DNA from: Pararge aegeria
Lineage: Eukaryota; Arthropoda; Insecta; Lepidoptera; Nymphalidae
Length of the DNA stretch: 64,000 bases
Reading direction: 5' to 3'
Assembly (NCBI RefSeq): GCF_905163445.1
Contig: NC_053191.1
Coordinates: forward strand, 7,254,001 to 7,318,000
Position numbers and translations under genes: made by a program. The notes under the pieces are model-generated. The model was not told where the DNA came from and did no database searches. It saw nothing but the letters and a program-made list of their open reading frames with translations. Below are positions 24,150 to 35,630 of this stretch, one piece after another. The stretch's first letter is position 1; each line of letters begins with the position of its first letter.

Positions 24150-27100
24150 GTCTCAAACATTCCATTTCGAATTTGGCTTTATCAAATTTGATTGCTTGGA
24201 TTACGAACAAAAAGAATTGAGGAGATTTTAAGAAAAACTTTAATGGTTAAATATATTATTTTATTTTATTGTGTAGATTAAATTCTATACATAAATTAAA
24301 AACTATTTTGATACTTACCGTCGTCGTTGTAATATAAAAAATGGACTTTAGTAAATATCACAAGAAATAAGTAAGATAAATATTGTATTTATCATGAATG
24401 AATGTAATATCAGATAGTTTCAACTATATCTACATATAATAGAATTCTTCATACTTTAACGATTTCTGGACCCCTTCTTCCGTATTTGTTACTTTCCGTG
24501 GTAGTGAAATTGGAGGGCGGATTGAAGCGTTCTAGTAAAAATCTACATTCCAAGGCACAGGTTCCGAGGATTGTCCAACCTTGTCACGTGATTTAATGGT
24601 GGTAACCTTTAAATCCATTAAATCACGTCACATGTCTATAAATTTTCGTAAAATTAAGGAGAATGATATATATATATTTTTTTTAAATGCCTAACTATTA
24701 CTTAAAGATATATAATATTATTGAACTAATTAAAATGCATCCTATATGCTTCGAATTTAAATACCTCTATTGTGTATTCTAATAAATTATTTACTGCACA
24801 AAGTAAATTAGTATTTGTATTGTGGTGAATAAATTGTATATTTAACTTATTTTAAGTATGGAAGGCATATTAAAAATATGTTAATGACACTTTTTGTTAC
24901 GAAATCACCTAACTTACTACACTGTGATCTTAATACGTTTGCCTAGATTTAGTTAAGTAGGTAATGGTGGAAATTCTGTTGTACACAAATTCAATCAACC
25001 TAAAATCGTTACTTCTTACAATAACGTAATTTTTTTTACTACGAGTATGCCCCTTACGAATTAGGAGTAGCACTATTTTTACCTGAGGTATTGAGAGTTG
25101 AGTACAAAAGAATTAGCACCAGTATCTTTTACCACCAAAGATAGGGCTTGATTCATCTTTGCCTAGAAACCACCGAGAAGCAAAAAAAAATAATCGGTCA
25201 AACCGTTTAGAAGAAGATTTTTAGAACACATTTTAAATATTTAAATAAAGGTAATGATGAGAATTATGACATAAGTAACCTGAAATGGTGCAGGAAATTT
25301 TAAATAAAAGCTTATTTGTAATACGCTTTATTTAATAAGAACTTTGTGCATTAAATTAACAAACAGAATCCACCCTCATATCGTCTTGCTCCCCCGTGCC
25401 TTGGTGATTAAACATATTATATAACACTAAAGTACGTATATTTAACTTTAATGTTTTATAACATTTATATGTAAATCAATAGCTTAATGAAATATAATCA
25501 TCTGAATGTTTATAAATTTAAATAAACATTAAACATATTTCTCGTCATTATTAAATAATAAAATAAAATTTTAATGCAAACATTAAGATAAATCTTTGTA
25601 TGCTACTAAACTTACGCATGGATGGATATTGAATTCTAGTTTTAGAAACATCATAATAAATACTGAAATACAAATTATTTTGGTAAACACACGCAGCCTT
25701 GCAACAATTTTGAATTATAATATGTTTATTAAATAAAATAGTCGTTTAAGAATTTATTATTTTACGTTTTAGATAAAAATATGCTATTGATATATTATAC
25801 TTGCTATATTTATTTACAAACGTGTAAGTAAAATATTATATGAATATAATATATATTATACTATGTAAGTAGTTCTTAGTCAACATTTCTGTATTCTTGT
25901 CTCGATCATCGTTTTATCAAGAGTTCAATTTTTAAATAGAAACGAAAACCCTATTAGAATCATATTTAGTGACACGCTACCTGTCTGTGAAGTATGTGTG
26001 CCTACTAATCACACGATATGGTATTTACTTCAAAGTGTTCTGTGAATCCCCTTTATAATTGGGCATGATTGGACAGCAGGAGGTAAAGTTTCGTTTACAC
26101 TATGAATGAATTTTTTTAATGCTAATGAAAGTTTATAAAATAACGTCATAAGTTTACTTGATTGATATATTTTATATATTATTAAGAATAAATTTATATG
26201 GAAAATTTGCAGAGGTTAAAATAAATATAATATTATATTCAGGAAATATTTGAGCCAAATGATGTCTACGCTCGATCAACGTAAAATTTCCCGATTGCAG
26301 TTTAAATTAAATAATCTTACTAATCTAGGTCTAGGCAAAATTAGTTTTCATTAAATGAATCTTAGAATACTTCTTACGTGCCTGTCGGCTTCGTTTTTTT
26401 TTAAAGATTGAATATTTACCGTATTGTGTAATCCAGGCTTTATAATATAAACCTTGTGCTTCCAATTATTGCGTATGAATTTGTTACTCTACTCATATTT
26501 TAACTACAATATTGGTATACAATTCGAATCACACTGTTGTATGAAATACCAGGAAGAGGATTTGACAAACCGATAAACTGTTATATTTTTTATGTATCAT
26601 CCATTCAAAAATATCCCTTGGACTTTGAAACAGAGTAAGTAATGTTTAAAATTATAATACATTTTAATACTTTAATAAAAACTATATTTTTTTTTGTATA
26701 CTACAAAATGTAATTAATAAATAAAATTAATAGGGTACGAAAATAAGGAAAATACTTTATACATTCTATGATATTTATATCGAAAATAAAATTATTTAAT
26801 CGTTTCGAAGGAGAATGCCAGTCTAGTATCTGAAATCATTGTTTTTGTAAATATGGCGCCAAGCGCTGTCGCAGCCAATAGAATTAAAAAATCTCAAATA
26901 CAAAAACAAAAAATATTTTAATTTCGCTCGCATGTTTTAACCATATACCGATTTCACAGCGATTTCTGGGACGATTAGTATGGTTCTTGTTTTAGTTAAC
27001 TTTATTTTAAATACCTAATATAATTATACTTCTTTGAACATTAAAAATTTGTAACATTCGGCATCAAAGAACAGATTATATCTGTATCTATGTGTAAATT

Positions 27101-27920
27101 TTTATAAAAAAGAAAAGTATATCAAACACATTTCGATTGATTGATTTCGGGCGATTTTTATAAAATCAGTCGCTTATCATCGTGACCTAAATATAATTTT
27201 TTTTTATATTTTTTAGAAATAATTAAATAAATATAAACAAATTTTAATGTCTATGTCTATATCTACGTTATAAATACTATTTTAAACGTTAATAATATTA
27301 TTTGATTATTAATATGTGTATAAGTGGCGATAATATTATCTTCTGTATAGAAGAAATAAGTGAATATATAAAGCAAATGTATTGTATAATGCTATAGTTG
27401 ATGTTTCTTTAAATTATGCTGTAGTGTTCAATTCTAAATATTTGTGAACGTTGTACTTAAGTTAATATTTTATAGAGCTATTTAATGACTGTATTTATCA
27501 GGTTACATACCAGTTCGGCTAGCATAGGCAGGAGACAGAAATTATATCCCCCCGTTCCTCTTCCCCAATGCTCAGCAACGAATAGAAGTTTACCCCCGTT
27601 TATTATCAACTAACATCAGATATTATTTACGCACGTAAAGTAAACGTATTTACGCACGCTCGGAGAGTTAATACAATGTGGGAGTGAAAGTAGCATTTTC
27701 CGTTTCTGATTGAAAATATCTTTTAATTCTAGATTGAAGAAAGAAGGTTAGACGTATGTACATTAATCGAAGTTGTCCAGCAACCACCGATTTACTTCGA
27801 TGCCCTCACAAATTACATGGGCAATAATTTTTTTATAATATGTTTTTGACTAAATATTTGTATGTTATGACAGTTTTATTAATTTGCACTTGTTAATTAT
27901 GGTAAATATTACCAGAACTT
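24150..27920. other. Long AT-rich intergenic stretch, no gene seen
   Basis: No exon, repeat family or RNA gene recognised. A short inverted match lies near 24580-24625 ('cacgtgatttaatgg' against 'ccattaaatcacgt'). Confidence 0.5.
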
Positions 27921-27926
27921 AACTGA

Positions 27927-27990
27927 ATATTCGTAGGTATATATTATATTTATTTATCATATTCGTAGGTATATATTATATTTATTTATC
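27927..27990. repeat. 32-bp direct tandem duplication
   Basis: Positions 27927-27958 and 27959-27990 are identical ('atattcgtaggtatatatta...'). The lack of any difference points to a recent event. Confidence 0.9.
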
Positions 27991-28734
27991 ATCAGCCTAT
28001 GTAAAGTGCTGTAGCTGGCGCACGCTCTCTCCAATAATAGAGAGCACCACTTATATATATAGAATTCAGCCTCTTACGTGCTGAATATGATCAGAATTTT
28101 GATAACGACTAGGGCCAATGGCTTAACGTGCTTTTTGAGGTAATTAATATATACAACGTGTAAATGAAAACCGAAATATTACTTACACGGCTTTAGAGGT
28201 ATATTAGGTACTGTCTTTGAGACTTGTGAATCCGAAACGCGTAGCGTAGGTACTATGCACGTGTCGGTCTTTTATCTTCAAAAGGGTTGTCATAAGTAAA
28301 CATTTAGAATGTTTTGAATTCGTTTATATGGAAATATAAATATACTTCTTTTGATTTAATATTTTTACAGGGTGATATCTTATGAAATATTCTTATGCAC
28401 CTTTTCACAATATTTCGTAGTTCGGTTACACGTTGTATAAATTCTGGAACTCCCGATGTCGATCACTATTCCTGCTACCGATTTGGTATTGATTATATTA
28501 CAAGTATGTTGCTTAAACTGCGTGATTGGTGGATGATTTATAGCTGTAGCAGCTTTGCATTTTATGTTACCACCATCGCTTAAAGTAATATTATTTTAAT
28601 ACCGTTGAGACTCTTGTTGCAGAATGTTATCCCTTATTTCAGGGAGGTCATTATATGTAATTTCAGATTTTAATTATAGAGTAATACCTATTGCTTCAAT
28701 TAATAGCGGATATTGGTTCACAGTTCTCTGTTAC

Positions 28735-29020
28735 AGAATGAGGAACATACAGAATCCGACTAATATTGCAGCATCAATAAACCGCCCTACTTTAGCAGTG
28801 TTTCTCGAACATGCGGTTAGTCACTTCGTACCATTTGGGATTTCATAGTAATTATTTTACCTTTAATGGTCTAAACATTTAACATATAATGGGAAAAGTT
28901 TGTGAGCTAGCAACATTCCGCGGGTATGACGACGTGCGCGGGGCGATTTCACTGATTTTGGACACAATGCATGCAATAATGGCTGAATGAGGGTTCTGTA
29001 TGTTCTTAATTCTCTGGTCT
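28735..29020. mobile_element. MITE, family M (copy 1)
   Basis: Bounded by inverted ends ('gaggaacatacagaatcc' on the left, 'gggttctgtatgttctt' on the right) and related along its length to 32985-33255: shared 'gcagtgtttctcgaaca', 'ctagcaacattccgc', 'gacacaatgc'. About 270 bp, no coding capacity. Confidence 0.75.
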
Positions 29021-31000
29021 CTATATTGATTTGTTAAAAAAAATATAAAATATTTATTTATAACTAAGTCCATAATTATAATTATACCTTGGCATTCTAA
29101 GACCTTGTCTAGTCAGGTTTGATGAAATATTTTTTCCTGTAGCTCTCGTTATAAAGTAATGTGTTATTCTGCACCAAAAATATTTGACTACATTTCAATT
29201 ATAATGTTATCGAAAGTTATTTGCGTCTACTTTTAACAATTATACTTTACGCGTGTTTTCTTATTTTCTCTCAACTGCCGAAACTATCAAGATCACGTCA
29301 CTGTACCTACCTACTTAGGCATAAAACTGTAAAATATAAAACCTGTTTTAATGGTGACCGCTATGATTATCCCTTTTTTTATATTGAGTAAGTGTTTAAA
29401 AGGAAATAAATTACATATTCAAAGATTCCCAATCTATCTATCACAATAAAATCTATCAGCCTCGGACGTAGTAAATCGACATGATATATTTATATAGCTA
29501 AATTTATCAGATCTGTACGTGCTCTATGTTGTAACATATAATAGTTAAGTGTATTAAAAAAAATATGGCGAAGCAAATAACTTTCGAAAACGAATATTAT
29601 CAAATAAATGTAAAGTGATATTGGTCATTTAAAATATAAAACCAACTATTTTATATCTAAAAATATTTTATATCTATAAATCTCATGTAATCCTAAAAAA
29701 GTCATTTATTATACGTGTCACCATTTAGAAAAAAACGCGATTTAATATAGTAACTAAACGATGTACCTATCATAATATATTTATAAATGATTTGTAATGA
29801 ACAACTATTTTTGTGAAATCATCTTGTCATTAAAATGTTTCCATTTATTATGTACTTTATATTTTTTGTCATCCCTCGATTATATAACATTATATACGAA
29901 TTGCCAAACACTTCGAGGACTACAACTACTTACCTACTACGTAATACGAACTACGGTAAACCTCTGTCCTCTCCGGTCTGTTGTAAGTATGCCCCAACCG
30001 CGTGGGTTTCAACTATAACGACGACGGCGCTTTAACGGGCTTTCTAAGACATGCGGGGTAGACGAAGCCAGAAAGCTATCATAACAGTAATACCCTGTAT
30101 CAGGGCTTTCCAAAATGGCCGCCGTAGAAAGTACAGAAGTGCACCCTGAGGGCTCCTTCAGTACTTCAGAAAAATAAAGAAAAATATTTTTGAAGTAAAA
30201 CTTCTTTTGGCGCGACTAGGGAGTAACTCAGATTTTTTTCTGACGGAAGTAACGCTTATGTCAGACGTATGTGTAGTTTCCGCTGTTTACAAATAATAAT
30301 TTGTATTGGTCATAAGTAGCTAGTGGTAAATATCTTAATCAATTAGGATTATTTATTTTCAAACGGATCAATTGTGAATAGCAGAGGGATTAAAAATTCA
30401 ACAGTTTAAAAAAAAAAAAATAATTGCAAAGTTTTTGTTTATTACTTTTGTACTGCGATATTCTATAATATTCAATGGTTTATTGACTTGTGCTTATTTA
30501 ACCTTCAATTTTCTACTCTCAATTATTCTATTTATCAAATGAAAATATTTATAACATGTGAAAGTGATATTAATGAATTTTAAAGAGAATATTAAATGAA
30601 ATAGTGAATATTAAATGAAATAGCGGAGTTCCAGGAATATTTTACTCTTTTATCAATAAATAATTATAAAAAGTTTTACTTCAATCGCGCGTAAAGGTTA
30701 CACGACACACTTCTTTTTGTCTTGCTCAGCCATGCCATTGTTGGGGTAGTTTTATATTTCTTAATTCTTTGTTATAATTTATTATGGTCTTATTGGTATC
30801 ATAATGAGAATGTCTTATTCTTTGGACCCATCTGCCTAAGTAACAAGTTCCTATGTATTTAACCAGCTAGTTTAGGGCTGGCTTGCCGTGACAAATTACT
30901 TGTACGCCGCTGGCTTCATAAGGCTAGGAATCCCTACCCTCTACTATACCTTGATGTTTTAACGGACTCATTATCAAACCCATAACGTCATATTTTGTTG
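29021..31000. other. Intergenic, with a GC-richer patch at 29970-30170
   Basis: Mostly AT-rich and featureless. The patch holds a 20-codon open frame at 30115-30177 with a strong start context (CAAAATGG). A near-duplicate pair 'gaatattaaatgaaatag' lies at about 30588-30622. Confidence 0.4.
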
Positions 31001-31009
31001 AACATGCAA

Positions 31010-31315
31010 ACAACTCCATCAAGGTGGTTCGTGCGTAAACTTCATCGGAGCAGCCTCTGGAGTTGTTGACTTTACAATGACTAACACGACAGCACTTAAC
31101 AATTATTCATTTTTAAGTCAACTTCTCCTAAGAATTCTCCGGTGTCGGAGCGAAACGTGCGTAGAGTACCTTGCCCAAGATCTGTTTTTTGAGAAGAATA
31201 ATGATAGAAGAAATTATTAATTACGACGTACAGATTCTCCTGTCTTTCGTAGAGTATAGCAAATTAAGCCTGATTTCGGGCTAATCTGCTTTTCATTACA
31301 GTTCGTACACTTCGA
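31010..31315. mobile_element. Foldback MITE, family F (copy 2)
   Basis: Shares 'ttgttgactttacaatga', 'ccggtgtcggagcgaaacgt', 'gcgtagagtac' and 'cagattctcctg...cgtagagtatagcaaattaag' with the copies at 61400-61745 and 63365-63575. Confidence 0.65.
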
Positions 31316-32150
31316 ACGAAGTACTTAGGTAAGTACCTATAACGTCCAAAAATAAATAACTCGCGGACGAAGTTGAGGTTACAGCAGAGATTATTTATTT
31401 AAGTTAAACTGCTAAAGGGGGTTTTTATCTCAACGATCAGAATAAACAAATGAGTCATCGATCATGTAGGTCAGTGGACGAATAATGTTGTTTAGCATCT
31501 CGCGATATGTGGACCTACCTAATACCTACCTTGTTACGTCCATCTCATTGTGTAAGTAATTACTATAAGATTCGTTTTTATGATCTGGGGAAGTACCGCA
31601 GTATTTGGTAATTTCCCACATTCAGGCAAAACTATTCTTTCCTTTTTACAATCGAACCGCGAGACACCGTAAGGATCTGCATCCCTACGTGGTTGATATA
31701 TACCTTTCCAGCTTCCATTTTCCCTAGTACCTACAATATGAGTACCTAACTTCAAATGAAGAGTAGATAGACATCTTCTAGACAAGCGCGCTCCACCTTA
31801 GGATGCATCACGTACCTGCAGGTTTGACTGCAGTCACGAGCTCGTCAACGTCATCATTAAAAAAAACCGTTTAATGCAAATTACTTATCATACCGGGCTT
31901 AGCCAGTAGGACTTCAAAAAAATAGGAATAACTCAAGTAAGTTGGTCAAGTTACAATCATTATACTAGTAAGATACGTATGTAGTTATTTATTTATTTAT
32001 TGTAACTACTTTTTATTTACTATTTTTTGTGTATGTAACTAGCATTATAGTACTTAGTTTTATTATTATTATATGTATTGTATAATAATTATATGTGAAG
32101 AATTAGAATTTATAACATAGTTTATTCTGCAATATTTTAGGTACAAAATT
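31316..32150. other. Intergenic, no gene seen
   Basis: An open frame on the minus strand at 31534-31785 has no recognisable domain. I see nothing else. Confidence 0.45.
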
Positions 32151-32154
32151 TATA

Positions 32155-32320
32155 TTGCCGCACCAAGGCGTCTCTTATGAGAACTAATTACGCCAAAGGT
32201 TGTCTGGGAAAGATCGTTTTATCGATAAGACCGCCTTTGCACACTTAAACTAGTTTACTTTTTTATTTATTGTGTTTTTTTTTTGTGTAATAAAGAATTT
32301 AATAATAATAAATAAAACTA
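32155..32320 (+). repeat. LINE 3' end (second LINE type)
   Basis: 'ggttgtctgggaaagatcg', 'gataagaccgcctttgcac' and a 'gtgtaataaagaa' end with an AATAAA-like signal and an AAT-repeat tail. The same 3' end is seen at 45305-45445. Confidence 0.6.
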
Positions 32321-32399
32321 CTTAATTCTATCTTACATGTTACTTTTATGCAACAGGCAAGCTTACTTATATAACTCGCTCAGTACAAGTACAGTACAA

Positions 32400-32510
32400 G
32401 ATCGGCCGTTTTGGTCTAGTGACTGCCTCGTTTGTTACCTACCTACCTAGTGATCATTGTGCATCACGGATCACGAGGTTCGAGGTTTGAGTTCCGGGAT
32501 AGACCCTTAA
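32400..32510 (+). repeat. tRNA-like SINE head, degenerate
   Basis: 'ttttggtctagtgactgcct' followed by 'gaggtttgagttccggg' resembles A and B boxes of a tRNA-headed SINE. Weak. Confidence 0.35.
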
Positions 32511-32514
32511 TCGT

Positions 32515-32665
32515 TAGGTTTTGATATATTATGGAAATTAAGCTTAATTTTACCATACAGATTATCTTGCTGTTCGCGGAGTATAGCAAATGAAGCTTAA
32601 TTTTCATAATATATTATGGATTTCCGCAAAGTAACGCCTGCTTCTATCCAATATGCTAGGTGTTG
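32515..32665. mobile_element. Foldback MITE, family F (copy 3, short)
   Basis: The two arms around 32525-32590 and 32570-32625 carry 'aagcttaatttt' and 'gcggagtatagcaaatgaag', then 'tggatttccgcaaagtaacg' and 'cctgcttctatcc'. Nearly all loop sequence is missing. Confidence 0.7.
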
Positions 32666-32984
32666 AGTTTCCCCAAAAGTGCTGGGCAACGCACAGGAGT
32701 GGACGTTGCCAACATCCAAACTGCCGGATTGTAGGTAAAAGTTACCTACTTAGAATTTCTTGAATGGTCGGTAAAGATCATTAATTATAAAAACAAAACA
32801 CAGATAAAGGTCAATTAATGAAAAATAGTATTTGTTCTTCGTAAATTATATTGTTAGGAAAGTACCGATGTGATAGACATGTTTTACTCACATACTCAGA
32901 CTTACACTAAACTTATTAGTATGGAGAAATAAAACAAAATAGGCACTAGTTTATTATTAAAATTATATCTTTGCAACAGAATTA

Positions 32985-33255
32985 AGAACATACAGAAACC
33001 GTGTACGTGACTATTATTGAAGCATCAAAACGACTCCACTTTAGCGGTGTTTCTCGAACAGGCGCGAATTCATTCCATTTAGCAGTTGACTGTAATTATT
33101 TTACCTCTGTTCTTAACGTTTGGCACGAATTGGGAAAATGAGAAAAGTTTGTGATCTAGCAACATTCCGCAAGTTTGAAGTCGGGCGTGCGCTGGGCATT
33201 TTCACTGTTTTTAGACACAATGCGCTTCAAGCCGAATGAGGGTTCTGTATGTATT
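32985..33255. mobile_element. MITE, family M (copy 2)
   Basis: Matches 28735-29020 in order and orientation, with many substitutions. Inverted ends 'agaacatacagaaacc' and 'gggttctgtatgta'. Confidence 0.75.
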
Positions 33256-33870
33256 TGTCTTGTATTTCGTTTATACAAAATGGTGGTATAACATAATATT
33301 TCCTAACCTAACCTTTATCTTAATCTTATAAATATCAATATAATATAATGTTTGCCAGAAATAATATATATATTTTATTCTAGGACCAAACATTAGGTTC
33401 TTAAATTAACCTACTATTGAATTAACAAATTGTATATTAGAAGCAGAGATAAACACTTCGTAATAGTAGGTACATGCGTTTTTATTATAATAGGAACTTT
33501 CATCTCTACCTATAACTTAGCACTAGTATATGTTTAAAAAAAGTATGATTCATCTGAGTATACATGCATTACATATTTCCTTATATAAAATAATTCAGTT
33601 ACGTATAAATTATTCATTAGATCATTAGATATTAAAACAAGTACCAACTCGTATTAGCTTGATTAGAATGTCAGTTAGCCAGATTTTTTTTATAACCATC
33701 ATCATCATCATCATCATATCTAATCCCACAATGAAAGGGGGGGGGGGGGGAAGTTTTTTTTATACTTAGTAATAATTGACGGAAAGTCAGTGGAAAACCA
33801 TCGCATGTAAATATAAATAGAGCGACACTTCAGAGGACATGCAAAGAACACTCCCTTCAACCTGCCGCTG
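33256..33870. other. Intergenic with simple repeats
   Basis: A (CAT)n run lies near 33700-33716 and a run of 14 G at 33737-33750. No gene seen. Confidence 0.6.
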
Positions 33871-33879
33871 TGTCCGTAA

Positions 33880-34030
33880 ATTTAAGTCTCCTGTAATTAC
33901 ACTGGCAAACACGCCCTTCAGACCGGACCACAGCATTGCAACAATGTTGCTTAACGGCAAAAATAAGCATGGCGATAGTAATTAATCCCCGGACGAGTTC
34001 TGTCACAAAGAAACTCTACTACTCCATGGT
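33880..34030 (+). repeat. Interspersed repeat, family G
   Basis: 'cacgcccttcagaccgga' and 'cgagttctgtcacaaa...ctctactact' are shared with 61940-62112 (+) and 45095-45235 (-). Class unknown. Confidence 0.6.
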
Positions 34031-34097
34031 ACTTTTTCAGCAAACAATTGTGCATCTAATGAAGCTATATTTAAGAAAAATAATAAAATAATAATTG

Positions 34098-34319
34098 ATG
34101 GTTTGTCTGGTGGGAGGCTTTGATCGTGGCTAGTTTCCGACACCTACCGACAAAGACGTGCCGCTAAGCGATTTAGTGTTCCGGTGCGAAGACGCCGAAA
34201 AACCGGTTAGGGATATGACTACCATACTCCCTAATAGGTTACCATCTTAGACTGCATCATCACATACCACCAGATGAGATTTTAGTCAAGGGCTAACTTG
34301 TAGTGGAATAAAAAAAAAT
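34098..34319 (+). repeat. SINE family 1
   Basis: Body GACGTGCCGCTAAGCGATTT, then 'ttagactgcatcatcac', then 'gtcaagggctaacttgtag' and a poly(A) tail at 34311-34318. The tRNA head is missing. Confidence 0.8.
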
Positions 34320-34909
34320 GTCGCGTCTATGACTCAAGTATTTAGAAACCCAAGCATTCACAGCCCGCGTCCCTAATTTAACTTTTGTGAAATAAATATC
34401 AGCATATTTTGAATTTTTATTAATGGATTTAAAAGTAAAATTTAGTCAGACTAATGAGTAAACTGCAAACTCTTACTTTACTTTTTCTTATCGTAGTACG
34501 CAATTAAGGCATTTTTATGCATAAAACCAATTGATTAAGTTTATATTAGTAGATTAGATTCAGACTTATTTGTTTTATAAATACATTATGTACCTCTGTT
34601 TTGTGAGTTGCGCAAATTATTATGGAATCGACTAGAGAACTGATCTTATCACAAAATTCTAAATACACAGTTGTTGCATACTTTCTTTAGCTTTTAGATA
34701 ATAACTATAACTAACTAGTAACTACTAAAAGCCTGACCGGGAGAATAAAAAACCCGCCATACTGTAAATAAGTATAGCACCTTGTCGTTCTATACACTTG
34801 GTTTGCAATATATGCATTGCCGCGCAAATGTAGCTTCCCAAGAACAGGTGTTTTTATTTTCGTGGTTAGGCTTTATTTCACGTAACAACATCTTCTAAAT
34901 AGATAGGTA

Positions 34910-35253
34910 TCTTCAAACGAGCAATTCTTGTATATATATAATTGGAATCTCGGAATCGGCTCCAAAGATTTTCATGATATTTAGTATACATGGGGTTTCG
35001 GGGGCGATAAATCGATCTAGCTGGGATTCATTTATATTGGAATCTCGGGCAAAAACTACAAAAAATTTCCTTTTTGATAGATTCTGATGCCTGCGATGCG
35101 TGAACGGTAAACGTTACGCCAAACGACGGAAGTATGTAGTAAGTATATCGTAATTTTCGGAATTGTTGTTTCTTTAAAGTTCTATAAAACAGCAACATAC
35201 GAATATATTTTTAAGACGGCTCATTGGCGGACGCAGTCGCGCGGGCCCGCTAG
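34910..35253 (+). mobile_element. Short non-autonomous Helitron
   Basis: Starts TC ('TCTTCAAACGAGCAATTC') after an A, and ends in a GC-rich hairpin (GCGGGCCCGC, 35241-35250) and CTAG followed by T. A TC start, a 3' hairpin and a CTAG end between A and T are the marks of a Helitron. It is 344 bp and carries no helicase. A piece of the 5' end lies inverted at 45795-45915. Confidence 0.8.
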
Positions 35254-35630
35254 TTCATCTTAATAACAGCTGCCATTACACTGCGCATTGACAATTCAAA
35301 AATTAAAATTAAATTGATTAGATACACCTTTCTTAGATTAGGTACTTGTATCTAGTTTTAATAATAAGTTTATAAATATACTTAATAGGAGCCTCTTTAT
35401 GTCATGGATATATTAAAGGTATTTGCTATTATACAATTTTAAACTAAGATTTTGTTGGGTAATCTACACTTCTTAGATATAGTTCAACATACCACGATAA
35501 TATTTTGGGATTTGTCGATATTTCGACCCAGTTGCATGGATCACGACGCGACGGGACTCGGCCGTCGTACTCGCACGGGGGGAACTATATTTAAGAAATA
35601 TTGCTACAATTTAATGTTATATATACAACC
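35254..35630. other. Downstream flank of PGRP A
   Basis: The PGRP A 3' UTR must run into this stretch on the minus strand. I found no perfect AATAAA there on that strand. Confidence 0.4.

Noticed and set aside
33700..33716. CRISPR-like array
   Set aside because: It is a simple (CAT)n run, and this is an animal genome.
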